NCBI GenBank assembly: GCA_028873695.1
Contig: JAPPNU010000017.1
Coordinates: forward strand, 174,554 to 238,553
Direction of reading: 5' to 3'
Length of the DNA: 64,000 nt
Source: Gemmatimonadota bacterium
GTDB taxonomy: Bacteria; Latescibacterota; UBA2968; GCA-2709665
Part shown: positions 38,235 to 47,261 of the stretch, piece after piece
Layout: each line of letters starts with the position of its first letter
How positions within the stretch are numbered: the first letter of the stretch is position 1
The notes under the pieces: generated by a model
Told to the model about the DNA's origin: nothing
Databases searched by the model: none
Seen by the model: the letters and a program-made list of their open reading frames with translations, nothing else
Program-made: the position numbers and the translations under genes

Positions 38235-39008
38235 ATGCTCGAAATAAAAGACCTCCACGCAAGCGTCGACGACACCGGAATCCTTAACGGAATCGACATG
38301 AAAATCAACGCCGGCGAAATCCACGCCATTATGGGGCCCAACGGGTCAGGCAAGAGTACCCTTGCCCAGGTGTTGGCCGGGCGGGAAGAATATGAAGTCA
38401 CCCGGGGCGAGGTTACCTACGAAGGCGAAGACCTTCTGGATCTGGACCCGGAAGAGCGCGCCCAGGCCGGCGTATTCATGGCCTTTCAATATCCGGTTGA
38501 GATTCCCGGGGTCAACAGCGCCTATTTTCTCCGTACGGCGCTCAATGAGTTACGCAGGGCGCGCGGCCAGGATGAACTCGACGCGATGGATTTTCTCGCC
38601 CTTTCCCGTGACAAGCTCAAACTCGTGGAAATGGACGAGTCCTTTCTCAACCGGGCGGTCAACGAGGGCTTCTCCGGCGGCGAGAAAAAACGAAACGAGA
38701 TTTTCCAGATGGCCATGCTCGAACCCAGGCTTGCCATCATGGACGAAACCGACTCCGGGTTGGATATCGACGCCCTGAAAATCGTGGCCAACGGCGTAAT
38801 TGCGCTTCACCGGAAAAACCCCGGGAGCGCGGTCCTCGTCGTCACCCACTATCAGCGGCTGCTGAACTACATCGTGCCCGACTTCGTGCACGTTCTTCTG
38901 AAGGGCCGGATCGTCAAATCGGGCGGCAAGGAACTCGCCCGCAAGCTGGAGGCGGAAGGCTACGACTGGATTCGAGAGGAATCCACGGCCGGCGTCGCCA
39001 GCGCCTGA
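38235..39008 (+). CDS. sufC: Fe-S assembly ATPase SufC
   Basis: 257-residue ABC-type ATPase that drives conformational change of SufB-SufD. Walker A GPNGSGKST, signature FSGGEKKRNEIFQ and Walker B LAIMDETDSGLD are intact. GGGGGA precedes the ATG. The 117-base gap after sufB is wider than others in the operon but shows no terminator with a T-run. Confidence 0.96.
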   Translation: MLEIKDLHASVDDTGILNGIDMKINAGEIHAIMGPNGSGKSTLAQVLAGREEYEVTRGEVTYEGEDLLDLDPEERAQAGVFMAFQYPVEIPGVNSAYFLRTALNELRRARGQDELDAMDFLALSRDKLKLVEMDESFLNRAVNEGFSGGEKKRNEIFQMAMLEPRLAIMDETDSGLDIDALKIVANGVIALHRKNPGSAVLVVTHYQRLLNYIVPDFVHVLLKGRIVKSGGKELARKLEAEGYDWIREESTAGVASA

Positions 39009-39038
39009 CAGTCCGTAGATCAAGGAGGTAGCCGCAAT

Positions 39039-40364
39039 ATGGGGAACGAAGGCACACACGCCTATCTGTCGGCATTTGCCCGGCTCGAGGATAGCCTGAA
39101 CGGAAGGTCAGCTACGTCCCTGCACGCGCTTCGCAGGTCGGCGATCGGCCGATTCGAAAAACTCGGGTTTCCGGGCTCGAGGGACGAAGCCTGGTTTCAC
39201 ACGAATGTTGCGCAACTCGCCAGAACGCCGTTTCGTCCGACAACGCCGGAGGATGCACGCCGGTCCTGGAGGTCGGAACCTGCGTTTCAGGAACTGACCG
39301 CGTCGCGCCTGGTTTTCGTGAATGGCTTCTACAGCGCGGAAGATTCCCGCGCGGAGAGCCTCCCGCAAGGCGTGCGTGCCTGCAGTCTTGCCGAATTGAA
39401 GGCCTCCGAGGCCGACCGGATGGAAGGCAATATCGCGCGGCATGCCGCCTTCGACGAGCACGCTTTCGTCGCGCTCAACACCGCGTTTCTGCAGGATGGC
39501 GCCTTCATCTACGTCCCTCGAGGCACCGCTGTCGAAACGCCCATTCACGTGGTTTTCGTCTCAACCGCTTCAGGCGCCCCTTCCATTTCCCACCCTCGTA
39601 CCCTCGTATTGGCCGAAGAAAACAGCCAGGTAACCATTGTCGAGTCCTATACAGGAGACGGGGCCTATTTCACGAACGCGGTTACCGAAGTGATCGCCGA
39701 CGACAGCGCGAAGGTGGATCACTACAAGCTGGAGCTCGAGAGTCCGGAGGCGTTTCACATTGCCACAATGCAAAGCCGCCAGGGCGCCCGCAGCGATCTG
39801 TCCACACACGCCATCTCCATCGGCGGCAAACTGGTGCGTAACGAAGTCAACGCGCTGCTGGCCGGTGAAGCCGGCGAGGCCACGGTCAACGGCTTCTATC
39901 TGACGGACCGCGAGCAGCATATCGACAACCATACCCTGATCGAACACGCCGAGCCGAATTGCAATAGCCACGAACTCTACAAGGGAATACTCGGAGGCAG
40001 GTCCAGCGGCGTGTTTCGCGGCAAGATACACGTACACCGGAAAGCCCAGGAGACCGACGCGTACCAGAGCAACCAAAGCCTGCTCATCTCGGAAGGCGCC
40101 GACATCAATACCAAGCCCCAACTCGAAATCTACGCCGATCAGGTCAAGTGTTCACACGGCGCAACGATCGGGCAACTCGATGAGAACGCGGTATTCTACC
40201 TTCGCTCGAGAGGCTTGAGCCATGCGACCGCGCAGCGTATTCTGGTACACGCGTTCGCGGTCGACATCCTGAACAGAATCAAGCCCGAATCCGTTAGAAA
40301 TTACCTGGAACGAATTGTCATGGACAAATTCGAACTCGCGCGGGCGGGCGGAAGCGCGCCATGA
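39039..40364 (+). CDS. sufD: Fe-S assembly protein SufD
   Basis: 441-residue partner of SufB in the scaffold. Its C-terminal half shares the SufBD beta-helix: HIDNHTLIEHAEPNCNSHEL, YKGILGGRSSGVFRGKI and QVKCSHGATIGQLDENAVFY with the conserved His/Cys pair. The N-terminal helical region (GFPGSRDEAWFHTN) is typical of SufD. AAGGAGG upstream; stop overlaps sufS by four bases. Confidence 0.95.
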   Translation: MGNEGTHAYLSAFARLEDSLNGRSATSLHALRRSAIGRFEKLGFPGSRDEAWFHTNVAQLARTPFRPTTPEDARRSWRSEPAFQELTASRLVFVNGFYSAEDSRAESLPQGVRACSLAELKASEADRMEGNIARHAAFDEHAFVALNTAFLQDGAFIYVPRGTAVETPIHVVFVSTASGAPSISHPRTLVLAEENSQVTIVESYTGDGAYFTNAVTEVIADDSAKVDHYKLELESPEAFHIATMQSRQGARSDLSTHAISIGGKLVRNEVNALLAGEAGEATVNGFYLTDREQHIDNHTLIEHAEPNCNSHELYKGILGGRSSGVFRGKIHVHRKAQETDAYQSNQSLLISEGADINTKPQLEIYADQVKCSHGATIGQLDENAVFYLRSRGLSHATAQRILVHAFAVDILNRIKPESVRNYLERIVMDKFELARAGGSAP

Positions 40365-41641
40365 GTCCTGCCGCACATGCCCTGGCCGAACGGCTCTCCT
40401 GCCCGCTCGTCGAACGCACGGGGCCTTTCGATCCCCACCGCGTCCGGCGGGACTTCCCGGTTCTGGACCAATCCGTTCGGGGCAAACCCCTGGTCTACCT
40501 GGACAACGCCGCCACAACCCAGAAGCCCAGGGATGTACTCGACGTCCTCGAAGTCTTCTACGAAGCGGCGAATGCGAACGTACACCGCGGCGTCCATCAT
40601 CTGAGTCAGATCGCAACGGACTCCTACGAGGGTGCGCGAAACAAGGTCCGCCAGTTTCTGAACGCGGCCCACGACCGGGAGATCATCTTCACCAGCGGAA
40701 CGACGGACAGCATCAATCTCGTTGCCCAGACGTTTGGGCGAAGATACGTTGGGGCCGGCGACGAAATCCTCGTTACGGCGATGGAGCACCATTCGAATAT
40801 CGTGCCCTGGCAGATGCTCTGTGAGGAGAAGGGCGCGAAACTCCGCGTGATCCCCATTAACGACGACGGCGAACTGCGGATCGACCGGCTCGAGCCACTG
40901 TTGACCGAACGCACCCGACTCGTGTCCGTCGTACACGTGTCGAACGTCCTCGGCACCCTCAATCCGGTTGCATCGATCGTGGAAAAGGCGCGCGAACGCG
41001 GTATCCCCGTACTGCTGGACGGCGCGCAGGCCGTCCCCCATTTCAAGGTTGACGTTCAGGCGTTAGGATGCGACTTCTACGCTTTTTCCGGGCACAAACT
41101 ATACGGTCCCACCGGCATTGGCGTACTCTACGGAAGAAGCGAACTGCTGGATTCGATGCCGCCGTACAGAGGCGGCGGCGGCATGATTCGGGAGGTCTCG
41201 CTCGAAAAAACCACGTATGCCGATCCACCGGCCCGTTTCGAAGCGGGCACCCCCCATATCGCAGGTTGTATCGGTCTGGGCGCCGCGATTGACTATTTGA
41301 ACCGGATCGACCTGGAAGCCGCCGCCGCGTACGAGAGCGATCTGTTCGCCTACGCAACGGACGCCCTTTCCGGGATTTCGGGTCTGAGGATCATCGGTAC
41401 CGCGATTGAAAGGGTCAGCGTCATATCCTTTGTGATGGATGGCGTACATCCGCACGACGTCGGCACCATTGTCGATCAGCAGGGCGTGGCGGTCCGTGCA
41501 GGACACCACTGCGCCCAGCCGGTCATGCGCCATTTCAACATCCCCGCAACAACGCGCGCCGCCACTGCGTTTTACAATACGCGGGAAGACATCGACACGC
41601 TCGTACGCGCGCTGCACACGGCCAATGAGGTATTCAATTGA
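40361..41641 (+). CDS. sufS: Cysteine desulfurase SufS
   Basis: 426-residue PLP enzyme that takes sulfur from cysteine to a persulfide for cluster assembly. PLP lysine in FSGHKLYGPTGIGVLYG; catalytic Cys in VRAGHHCAQPVM; other conserved blocks YLDNAATTQKP and VHRGVHHLSQIATDSYEGAR. Group II type, as expected with a SufU partner. Coupled to sufD (ATGA) and to sufU (TGATG). Confidence 0.96.
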   Translation: MSPAAHALAERLSCPLVERTGPFDPHRVRRDFPVLDQSVRGKPLVYLDNAATTQKPRDVLDVLEVFYEAANANVHRGVHHLSQIATDSYEGARNKVRQFLNAAHDREIIFTSGTTDSINLVAQTFGRRYVGAGDEILVTAMEHHSNIVPWQMLCEEKGAKLRVIPINDDGELRIDRLEPLLTERTRLVSVVHVSNVLGTLNPVASIVEKARERGIPVLLDGAQAVPHFKVDVQALGCDFYAFSGHKLYGPTGIGVLYGRSELLDSMPPYRGGGGMIREVSLEKTTYADPPARFEAGTPHIAGCIGLGAAIDYLNRIDLEAAAAYESDLFAYATDALSGISGLRIIGTAIERVSVISFVMDGVHPHDVGTIVDQQGVAVRAGHHCAQPVMRHFNIPATTRAATAFYNTREDIDTLVRALHTANEVFN

Positions 41642-42093
41642 TGTCCAACCTGAGGGAACTCTACCAGCAGGTCATCCTGGACCACAATAAAAGTCCGCGG
41701 AACTTCAGGGTCATGGTCGATCCGGACCGGTCGTCCGAGGGTCACAATCCCCTGTGCGGCGATCACCTGAACCTCTATGTCAAACTGAAGGACGACCGGA
41801 TCGAGGATATCGCCTTTCACGGCGCCGGATGCGCCATTTCGAAGGCATCGGCTTCGCTGATGACCGACGCGGTCAAGGGCCGGACATTGCAGGAAGCGGA
41901 GTCGCTCTTCGGAAAGTTCCACGACCTGGTAACAAGCGACGTTTCGTCCCCGCCCGATACGGACGGGATGGGCAAACTGGCCGTCTTTAGCGGGGTGCGT
42001 GAATTTCCCGTGCGCGTCAAATGCGCAACGCTCTCCTGGCACACCCTTCTGGCTGCGCTCGAAAACAGCAGTCAGCCGGTGACCACCGAGTAG
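41641..42093 (+). CDS. sufU: Sulfur acceptor / scaffold SufU
   Basis: 150-residue IscU-like protein. Conserved ligands: Cys-Gly-Asp in NPLCGDHLNLYV, Cys in GAGCAISKASASLM and Cys in RVKCATLSW; the 18-residue insert between the second and third motifs marks it as SufU, a zinc-bound sulfurtransferase working with SufS. The ATG at 41641 overlaps the sufS stop. Confidence 0.95.
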   Translation: MSNLRELYQQVILDHNKSPRNFRVMVDPDRSSEGHNPLCGDHLNLYVKLKDDRIEDIAFHGAGCAISKASASLMTDAVKGRTLQEAESLFGKFHDLVTSDVSSPPDTDGMGKLAVFSGVREFPVRVKCATLSWHTLLAALENSSQPVTTE

Positions 42094-42116
42094 GCATCCA
42101 TCGGGAGGTAATCATA

Positions 42117-42620
42117 TTGCTCGATCGACTGCTGAACCGCATATACAGAAACGAGGAAAGCGAAACCCCGGCTCGAAAGGAAGACGTACCGGCCACCGAC
42201 GCCGACGACGCGGCGAACACCGTTGACACGAGCGCGCTGGCAGCGCACGCCGCGGAACGCGCGGAAGAACAGCAGGCGGCGTCCGACGCGGCTGAATCCG
42301 CAGGCCCGATAGACACCGAAGCCGTCAAAGAAGACATCATCGCGGCCCATCGCAAGGTCTTCGACCCGGAAATTCCGGTCAACATCTACGATATCGGCCT
42401 CATTTACGACATCAAGGTCGAACCCTCCGGGATGACCCACGTCCGGATGACCCTCACCTCCCCCGCATGTCCGGCCGCGGGAATCCTGCCCGGCCAGGTA
42501 GAGAGCGCGACCCGATCGGTTTCGGGAGTACGTGACGTCATCCTGGACCTTACCTTCGATCCGCCATGGAACCCCGAGATGATGTCCGAAGCGGCGAGGC
42601 TCGAGCTCGGGTTGCTTTAG
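42117..42620 (+). CDS. SufT-like MIP18/DUF59 protein with acidic N-terminal extension
   Basis: 167 residues from the TTG at 42117, chosen because GGGAGG lies eight bases upstream; frames extending earlier run inside sufU. The C-terminal ~100 residues are the MIP18 (DUF59) domain: VFDPEIPVNIYDIGLIYDI, MTLTSPACPAAGILP with the conserved Cys, and LTFDPPWNPEMMSE. SufT proteins help load clusters into apo-enzymes. Residues about 15-65 are Ala/Asp/Glu-rich and low complexity, an unusual addition that may be a flexible linker. Confidence 0.88.
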   Translation: MLDRLLNRIYRNEESETPARKEDVPATDADDAANTVDTSALAAHAAERAEEQQAASDAAESAGPIDTEAVKEDIIAAHRKVFDPEIPVNIYDIGLIYDIKVEPSGMTHVRMTLTSPACPAAGILPGQVESATRSVSGVRDVILDLTFDPPWNPEMMSEAARLELGLL

Positions 42621-42739
42621 GCGGATTTTTTCCCGCGGCCGCGAGTATTCGCACCCATGGCGTCCTGCCAACCGGGCAGAACCAGCCCGTCCGAGGGGAC
42701 GATTCAGACGTTTACGTTTACACGGAATTCGATCCTGCC

Positions 42740-43219
42740 ATGAAATTGAGCGCAAGCGAAGAATACGGGCTTCGGTGCCTGCTGCAGATCGGGCGCCGGC
42801 AGCGAGAAACCGGCGGCGGCCTTACCATATCCGAAATCAGCCGGTTCGAAGGCCTCTCGGTACCGAACGTCGCGAAGCTGATGCGAATTCTTCGGCTGGG
42901 AGGATTCGTCGAGAGTTCCCGCGGTCAGTCCGGAGGATACCGGCTCACGCGGCCGGCCGATATGATGGTGGTGGGAGACGTGCTGACCGCCCTGGGCGGG
43001 CGGATGTTCAATCCGGAATTCTGCGAAGATCACGCCGGCCGCGAAGGGCTGTGCACGCACTCCGTGGACTGTTCAATCCGGTCGCTATGGACGTCTATAC
43101 AGTCCGTGATCGATCAGATACTCAGCCGCGTCACCCTGGAAGACCTGCTGGGAGACGAACAGGCCATGGATGCCTGCATGCAGAACGTCACCGAAGAGCT
43201 GATTCAGGTTTCCGGCTAG
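42740..43219 (+). CDS. Rrf2-family Fe-S-responsive transcription regulator
   Basis: 159-residue winged-helix regulator: MKLSASEEYGLRCLLQI, recognition region SVPNVAKLMRILRLGGFVES and wing SRGQSGGYRLTRPA. Three cysteines at the cluster-binding loop (C-x9-C-x5-C, FCEDHAGREGLC then THSVDC before SIRSLW) match the SufR/IscR type, which senses cluster status. The ATG at 42740 is the usual family start; earlier starts run into the SufT-like gene. The likely target is the palindrome at the suf promoter. Confidence 0.88.
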   Translation: MKLSASEEYGLRCLLQIGRRQRETGGGLTISEISRFEGLSVPNVAKLMRILRLGGFVESSRGQSGGYRLTRPADMMVVGDVLTALGGRMFNPEFCEDHAGREGLCTHSVDCSIRSLWTSIQSVIDQILSRVTLEDLLGDEQAMDACMQNVTEELIQVSG

Positions 43220-43321
43220 CAATCCGCTGGCCAAGCGAGGGTTACGCGAGGTCTCGCGTGTGCCCATCCACAACGTCGCAGGGACAGTTGGCGACTCCAA
43301 AATCTCCTTCAGAGGTGTTCA

Positions 43322-43816
43322 ATGGGACTTGAGACGGGCCTTGGCGACAACGTCATTACCACGACTTTGTCCAGGATGATTAACTGGGCGCGCAAGTCAT
43401 CTCTCTGGCCGATGCCGTTCGGCACGGCCTGCTGCGCCATCGAAATGATGGCCACACTTTCCGGACGCTTCGACATGGCCCGGTTCGGCGCCGAAGCCGT
43501 GCGGTTTTCGCCTCGCCAGTCCGACCTGCTCATCGTATCGGGCCGGATATCTATCAAGATGATGCCGGTTTTGAAAAAGATATATGACCAGATGCCGGAT
43601 CCGAAGTGGGTGATTTCCATGGGCGCGTGCGCTTCATCGGGAGGTGTGTTCAATACCTATACGCTGGTGCAGGGCGTGGACCAGTTTCTGCCGGTCGACG
43701 TCTACGTGCCAGGCTGTCCGCCCCGGCCCGAAGATCTGCTGTCCGCGCTGATGAAGGTCCAGGAAAAGATAGACAGGGAACAACCTGCAAGGTCAGCCGT
43801 GGCGCTTGAATCCTGA
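43322..43816 (+). CDS. Second NuoB-like [4Fe-4S] protein within the suf operon
   Basis: 164 residues, clearly homologous to NuoB over the full length and keeping the four cluster N2 ligands (CC in [12 protein letters not shown], Cys in [10 protein letters not shown], Cys in PGCPPRPED). It differs from the operon NuoB at many positions ([17 protein letters not shown] in place of the usual segment) so it is not a recent duplicate. It has good coding spacing with the Rrf2 gene before and nfuA after it. It may be an alternative complex I subunit, a subunit of another NuoB-type enzyme, or a cluster carrier. No partner NuoC/D-like gene is beside it. Confidence 0.88.
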   Translation: MGLETGLGDNVITTTLSRMINWARKSSLWPMPFGTACCAIEMMATLSGRFDMARFGAEAVRFSPRQSDLLIVSGRISIKMMPVLKKIYDQMPDPKWVISMGACASSGGVFNTYTLVQGVDQFLPVDVYVPGCPPRPEDLLSALMKVQEKIDREQPARSAVALES

Positions 43817-43856
43817 CCGTACCGGTATTGCCAAACTCTCCAGGGGGAAGGTCGAT

Positions 43857-44441
43857 ATGAATATCACCGTTACCGAAGCCGCGCAGAAGGAAGTCGTCAA
43901 CCTGATCGGGAGCCAGGAGTCGGACATCGTCGGCGTTCGAGTCAAGGCCGAGGCGGTGTCGCCACTGCAGGCCAATTACCGTCTCGCATTCGTCGCCCGC
44001 GGACAGGAGGAGGAGGACGACACCGTCACGCCGTTCGACGGATTCAACATCTACGTAGACCCGGAAAGCGCGCCCTATGCCGAGGAAATTACGCTGGACT
44101 TCGTGGACAGCCTGATGGGCAGAGGTTTCAAAATCGAGAACCCCAACAAAGTGCCGCCGCATCTGAAGGGCACGCCAGCCGAAAAGATTCAGAACATCAT
44201 CGACGAAAAGATCAACCCCAGCGTGGCCATGCACGGCGGCCACATCTCACTGATCGACGTAAAGGACAACAAAGCATACGTCCAGTTCGGCGGCGGATGT
44301 CAGGGTTGCGGAATGGTGGACGTTACGCTCAAGCAGGGCGTGGAAGTTCTCATCAAGGAGGCTGTGCCGGAAATCGAAGAAATCCTCGACGTGACCGAAC
44401 ACGCGGACGGCACAAATCCCTATTATCAAACCTCAAAATAG
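43857..44441 (+). CDS. nfuA: NfuA-type Fe-S carrier
   Basis: 194 residues from the ATG at 43857, preceded by GGGGGAAGG. The N-terminal ~100 residues form a degenerate A-type (HesB/IscA-like) domain beginning MNITVTEAAQKEVVNLI; the C-terminal NifU domain holds the cluster site CQGCG in QFGGGCQGCGMVDVTLKQGV. This two-domain layout is that of E. coli NfuA, which stores and delivers [4Fe-4S] clusters. Last gene before a strong terminator. Confidence 0.93.
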   Translation: MNITVTEAAQKEVVNLIGSQESDIVGVRVKAEAVSPLQANYRLAFVARGQEEEDDTVTPFDGFNIYVDPESAPYAEEITLDFVDSLMGRGFKIENPNKVPPHLKGTPAEKIQNIIDEKINPSVAMHGGHISLIDVKDNKAYVQFGGGCQGCGMVDVTLKQGVEVLIKEAVPEIEEILDVTEHADGTNPYYQTSK

Positions 44442-44476
44442 CAAGCGCATACTTCTGTACTGCTCTGGAACACAGT

Positions 44477-44524
44477 AAACGGCAGACTCCATGGGGCCTC
44501 CCCGTTGTCTGCCGTTTTTTTTGG
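44477..44524 (+). terminator. Terminator of the suf operon
   Basis: An 11-bp stem AAACGGCAGAC / GTCTGCCGTTT followed by more T (eight in a row), with a nested GGGG/CCCC hairpin in the loop. It ends 12 bases before the radical SAM start codon, so that gene needs read-through or a promoter not seen here. Confidence 0.88.
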
Positions 44525-44535
44525 AAACAGGACCA

Positions 44536-45963
44536 ATGACGATCACCAGCCGATCGCGTCCGTTCAAAGCCGTACTCGTGTCCACCTACGAACTGGGTCG
44601 ACAGCCATTCGGCCTGGCCTCGCCGGCCGCGTGGCTGCAGCGGGCGGGCATTGACGTGGTCCAGGCCGACGTTTCAATAGAGGACTTTCCCGGCAAAGAG
44701 GTCCGCGACGCCGATCTGGTGGCATTCTACGTGCCAATGCATACGGCGACGCGCCTTGCCGTTCCCCTTGCGTCGCGGGCTCGAGAGCTGAATGCCAACG
44801 CCCACCTCTGCTTTTACGGACTCTATGCTCCGGTTAACGAATCCTTCCTGAGAAGCCTGGGCGCACAGACCATTCTCGGCGGTGAGTTCGAAAACGGTCT
44901 GCTTCAACTGTGCAATCGCCTGCGCGGGGCTTCAGTCACCGACGGAGACCAGGAAGAACCCGTCGTTTCCCTCGCAAGACAGCATTTTCATCCACCTGAC
45001 CGTACAGGCCTTCCTGACCTGTCGCGCTACGCAAGACTCTTCACAGGTGACGGACATCTCAAAACCGTCGGCTATACGGAGGCAAGCCGCGGCTGCAAGC
45101 ATCTCTGTCGTCACTGTCCCGTGGTGCCTGTGTACGGCGGCAGGTTCCGGATCGTGCAACCCGAAATCGTACTGGACGACGTTGCCCAACAGGTAGCGTC
45201 GGGAGCGGGCCATATCACGTTCGGCGATCCCGACTTCTTCAACGGCATCGGCCACGCCCTTCCGCTTGTCGAAGCGCTCCATGGACGATTTCCCGACGTC
45301 ACCTACGACGTCACCGTAAAGATCGAACATCTCCTGCAATATCGTCGTTATCTTCCCCGCCTCAAAGATACGGGGTGCGCACTCATTACGACTGCCGTCG
45401 AGTCCCTTGACAACCACGTTCTCACGCTGCTCGACAAGGGTCATACCGTCGAGGACTTTTTCGAAGTCGTGGATCTCTTCAAGGAACACGGACTCGTGAT
45501 GAATCCGACGTTTATCCCATTCACCCCCTGGATTACGTTAGAGGGGTACGCCCGCTTTCTGGATACACTGGCCGGCCTCGACCTGATCGAGCATGTCTCT
45601 CCCGTTCAGCTCACCATCCGGCTGCTTATCCCCGGGGGATCGAAGCTGCTGGATCTTGCTGAGGTCCGCGGCCTGGCGCAACCGTTCGCGCCGGAAGCGC
45701 TGTCGCACCCATGGGCGCATCCCGACGCCCGCCTGGACCGGCTCCAGCTTGAACTGACGGGGCTGGTCACACGGCTTCAGAACCGGGACGCCGGCCGGCG
45801 AGAGATCTTCCGCGGGATCCGGGCGTATGCGCATCGGGTCGCGGACCAGCCGGCCCCGGAGGCGGATCTCGATGCGGTTTCGGCGCGCCAGTCGCTTCCC
45901 CGGCTCACCGAACCCTGGTACTGCTGAGCGGAACCAACCGAAGAGCAGTTCGCTCTTGTCTGA
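44536..45963 (+). CDS. CUAEP-tail radical SAM selenoprotein (TGA at 45925-45927 read as Sec)
   Basis: 475 residues if the TGA at 45925-45927 is selenocysteine (residue 464); otherwise 463. Residues 1-130 resemble a B12-binding-like Rossmann domain without an obvious DxHxxG. The radical SAM [4Fe-4S] site is Cys187-x3-Cys191-x2-Cys194, then a barrel with FGDPDFFNG and TTAVESLDN. At the apparent end the codons are TGC TGA GCG GAA CCA, i.e. Cys-Sec-Ala-Glu-Pro, then eight more sense codons to TGA at 45961. This is the defining tail of the family known as CUAEP/CCAEP-tail radical SAM (seleno)protein (from memory). A hairpin at 45941-45957 fits a bacterial SECIS. ATG 44536 preferred over ATG 44491, which lies in the suf terminator. 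Reaction unknown. Confidence 0.85.
45941..45957 (+). promoter_or_regulatory. SECIS-like hairpin downstream of TGA 45925
   Basis: AAGAGC-AGTTC-GCTCTT: a perfect 6-bp stem with a 5-base loop containing GT, starting 13 bases after the TGA. Distance and size resemble the E. coli fdhF SECIS, whose apical loop is also short and contains GGU. It lies within the sense tail and before the second stop. Confidence 0.55.
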
Positions 45964-46023
45964 TCTGAAGGATTTAATGGAAAAAGACCCGGCGTCCCGT
46001 CCGACCGGCTTGTTCACAGCGAT

Positions 46024-47244
46024 TCAATCCTCAATCACAACGTCCAGCCGTCCGTCGGCCTCCCTGAGCGCCGTTTCCACCGCCTCGGGCGTCCTTCCGC
46101 GGGCGAAGATGAACCCCAGATACCGGTCGCCTTCGGGCAGGGGCTGAACGGGCTGCCCCGCTGGAACGGTTATCGCGACGTCGAGAATTCCCGGCACGCG
46201 CCTCGCACCTTCCGTCCCGCGCACGCTTCGAAACGTTCCCGGCATCGGCACCGGCAGCATCATCACCCCTGCCGCGGTATCTTCCCGGACTAATTCGCCC
46301 GGATCACGACCCGTTGCCTGACGCAGAATCAGTTCTTCCAACGACACACCCGCGCCAAACCGCAATACCCGCGAACACAGCCCGCCAATGGATCGCGCGG
46401 CGATTTCCACCACGTGGATACCGTGCGTGTTCAGCCGGAGTTCGGCGTGGACCGGCCCAACAGTCAATCCCAGGGCCCGTGCGGCCCGTTGCGCGGCGCC
46501 TCTAATCCGCGCCTGGACGCATTCCGCAAGCCGGGAGGGCGTAATGTAGAGCGTCTCGGCGAAATATGGACCGCACAGCGGGTCCGGTTTATCGAACAAC
46601 GCGAGGGTGTGAAGCTCGCCGTCGACAAGCAAACCTTCAAGCGCGACCTCCCGACCGGGAATGTAGTCCTCCACGAGAACAGCCTCGGGCAGGTCGCCTA
46701 CGGATTCCGAAATCAATCCCAGAATCCGATTGAAGGCAATTACGAAATCCGATTTTCGATCCGCACGAATCACACCGCGACTCGCGGAGAGAGAAACGGG
46801 TTTCAGAACGCACGGATAGTCCACGGTTGCGGCGGCTTGCGACGGTTCGTCCCGAATTGAAAAAAGCCTGAACCCCGGCGAGGGCAGGCCTTTTTCGGCA
46901 AGCATCCGTCGCATCACGTGTTTGTAACGGGACGCCCGGACGGAAGAAACCGGATTGTGCGGAATTCCGAGCGCCTCACAGGCCATCGCGGCAAGTACGA
47001 CGGTCTCGTCGTCTACGCCCACCACCGCCCGGACGGGGTATTCCTTCGAATAGGCGACGATCCTGCCGACCGAGGCTGCCGGCCTGGCGAAGTCCAGAGC
47101 GAGCGTCTTTCCGGGCGTCAGCCTTGCAAGCGCCTGGCGGCGGTCAGATCCGACGACCACGGCGACGTCCAGTGCCGCAGCCGCGACCATGAAATCGTGA
47201 GTACGGTAGGTTGATGTTGGAATAAGCAGCAAAAGCCGGTCCAT
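46024..47244 (-). CDS. ATP-grasp family ligase
   Basis: 406 residues from the ATG at 47244; the earlier in-frame start lies in a repeat-derived sequence. N-terminal Rossmann-like domain (LLLLIPTSTYRTHDF), ATP-grasp core with YPCVLKPVSLSASRGVIRA, VLVEDYIPGREVALEGLL and the metal/nucleotide motif PVHAELRLNTHGIHVVEIAARSIGG, then a C-terminal domain. Related to carnosine synthase/BacD-type amino-acid or peptide ligases. It converges on the radical SAM gene with 60 bases between them. Substrate unknown; co-occurrence with the radical SAM protein suggests a shared small-molecule or peptide pathway, by inference only. Confidence 0.8.
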   Translation of the reverse strand: MDRLLLLIPTSTYRTHDFMVAAAALDVAVVVGSDRRQALARLTPGKTLALDFARPAASVGRIVAYSKEYPVRAVVGVDDETVVLAAMACEALGIPHNPVSSVRASRYKHVMRRMLAEKGLPSPGFRLFSIRDEPSQAAATVDYPCVLKPVSLSASRGVIRADRKSDFVIAFNRILGLISESVGDLPEAVLVEDYIPGREVALEGLLVDGELHTLALFDKPDPLCGPYFAETLYITPSRLAECVQARIRGAAQRAARALGLTVGPVHAELRLNTHGIHVVEIAARSIGGLCSRVLRFGAGVSLEELILRQATGRDPGELVREDTAAGVMMLPVPMPGTFRSVRGTEGARRVPGILDVAITVPAGQPVQPLPEGDRYLGFIFARGRTPEAVETALREADGRLDVVIED

Positions 47245-47261
47245 GGCGGACCCTGTCCATG

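Noticed and set aside
43814..43816. TGA stop of the second nuoB as possible Sec codon
   Set aside because: The frame after it shows no conserved motif and runs into the nfuA leader; normal stop.
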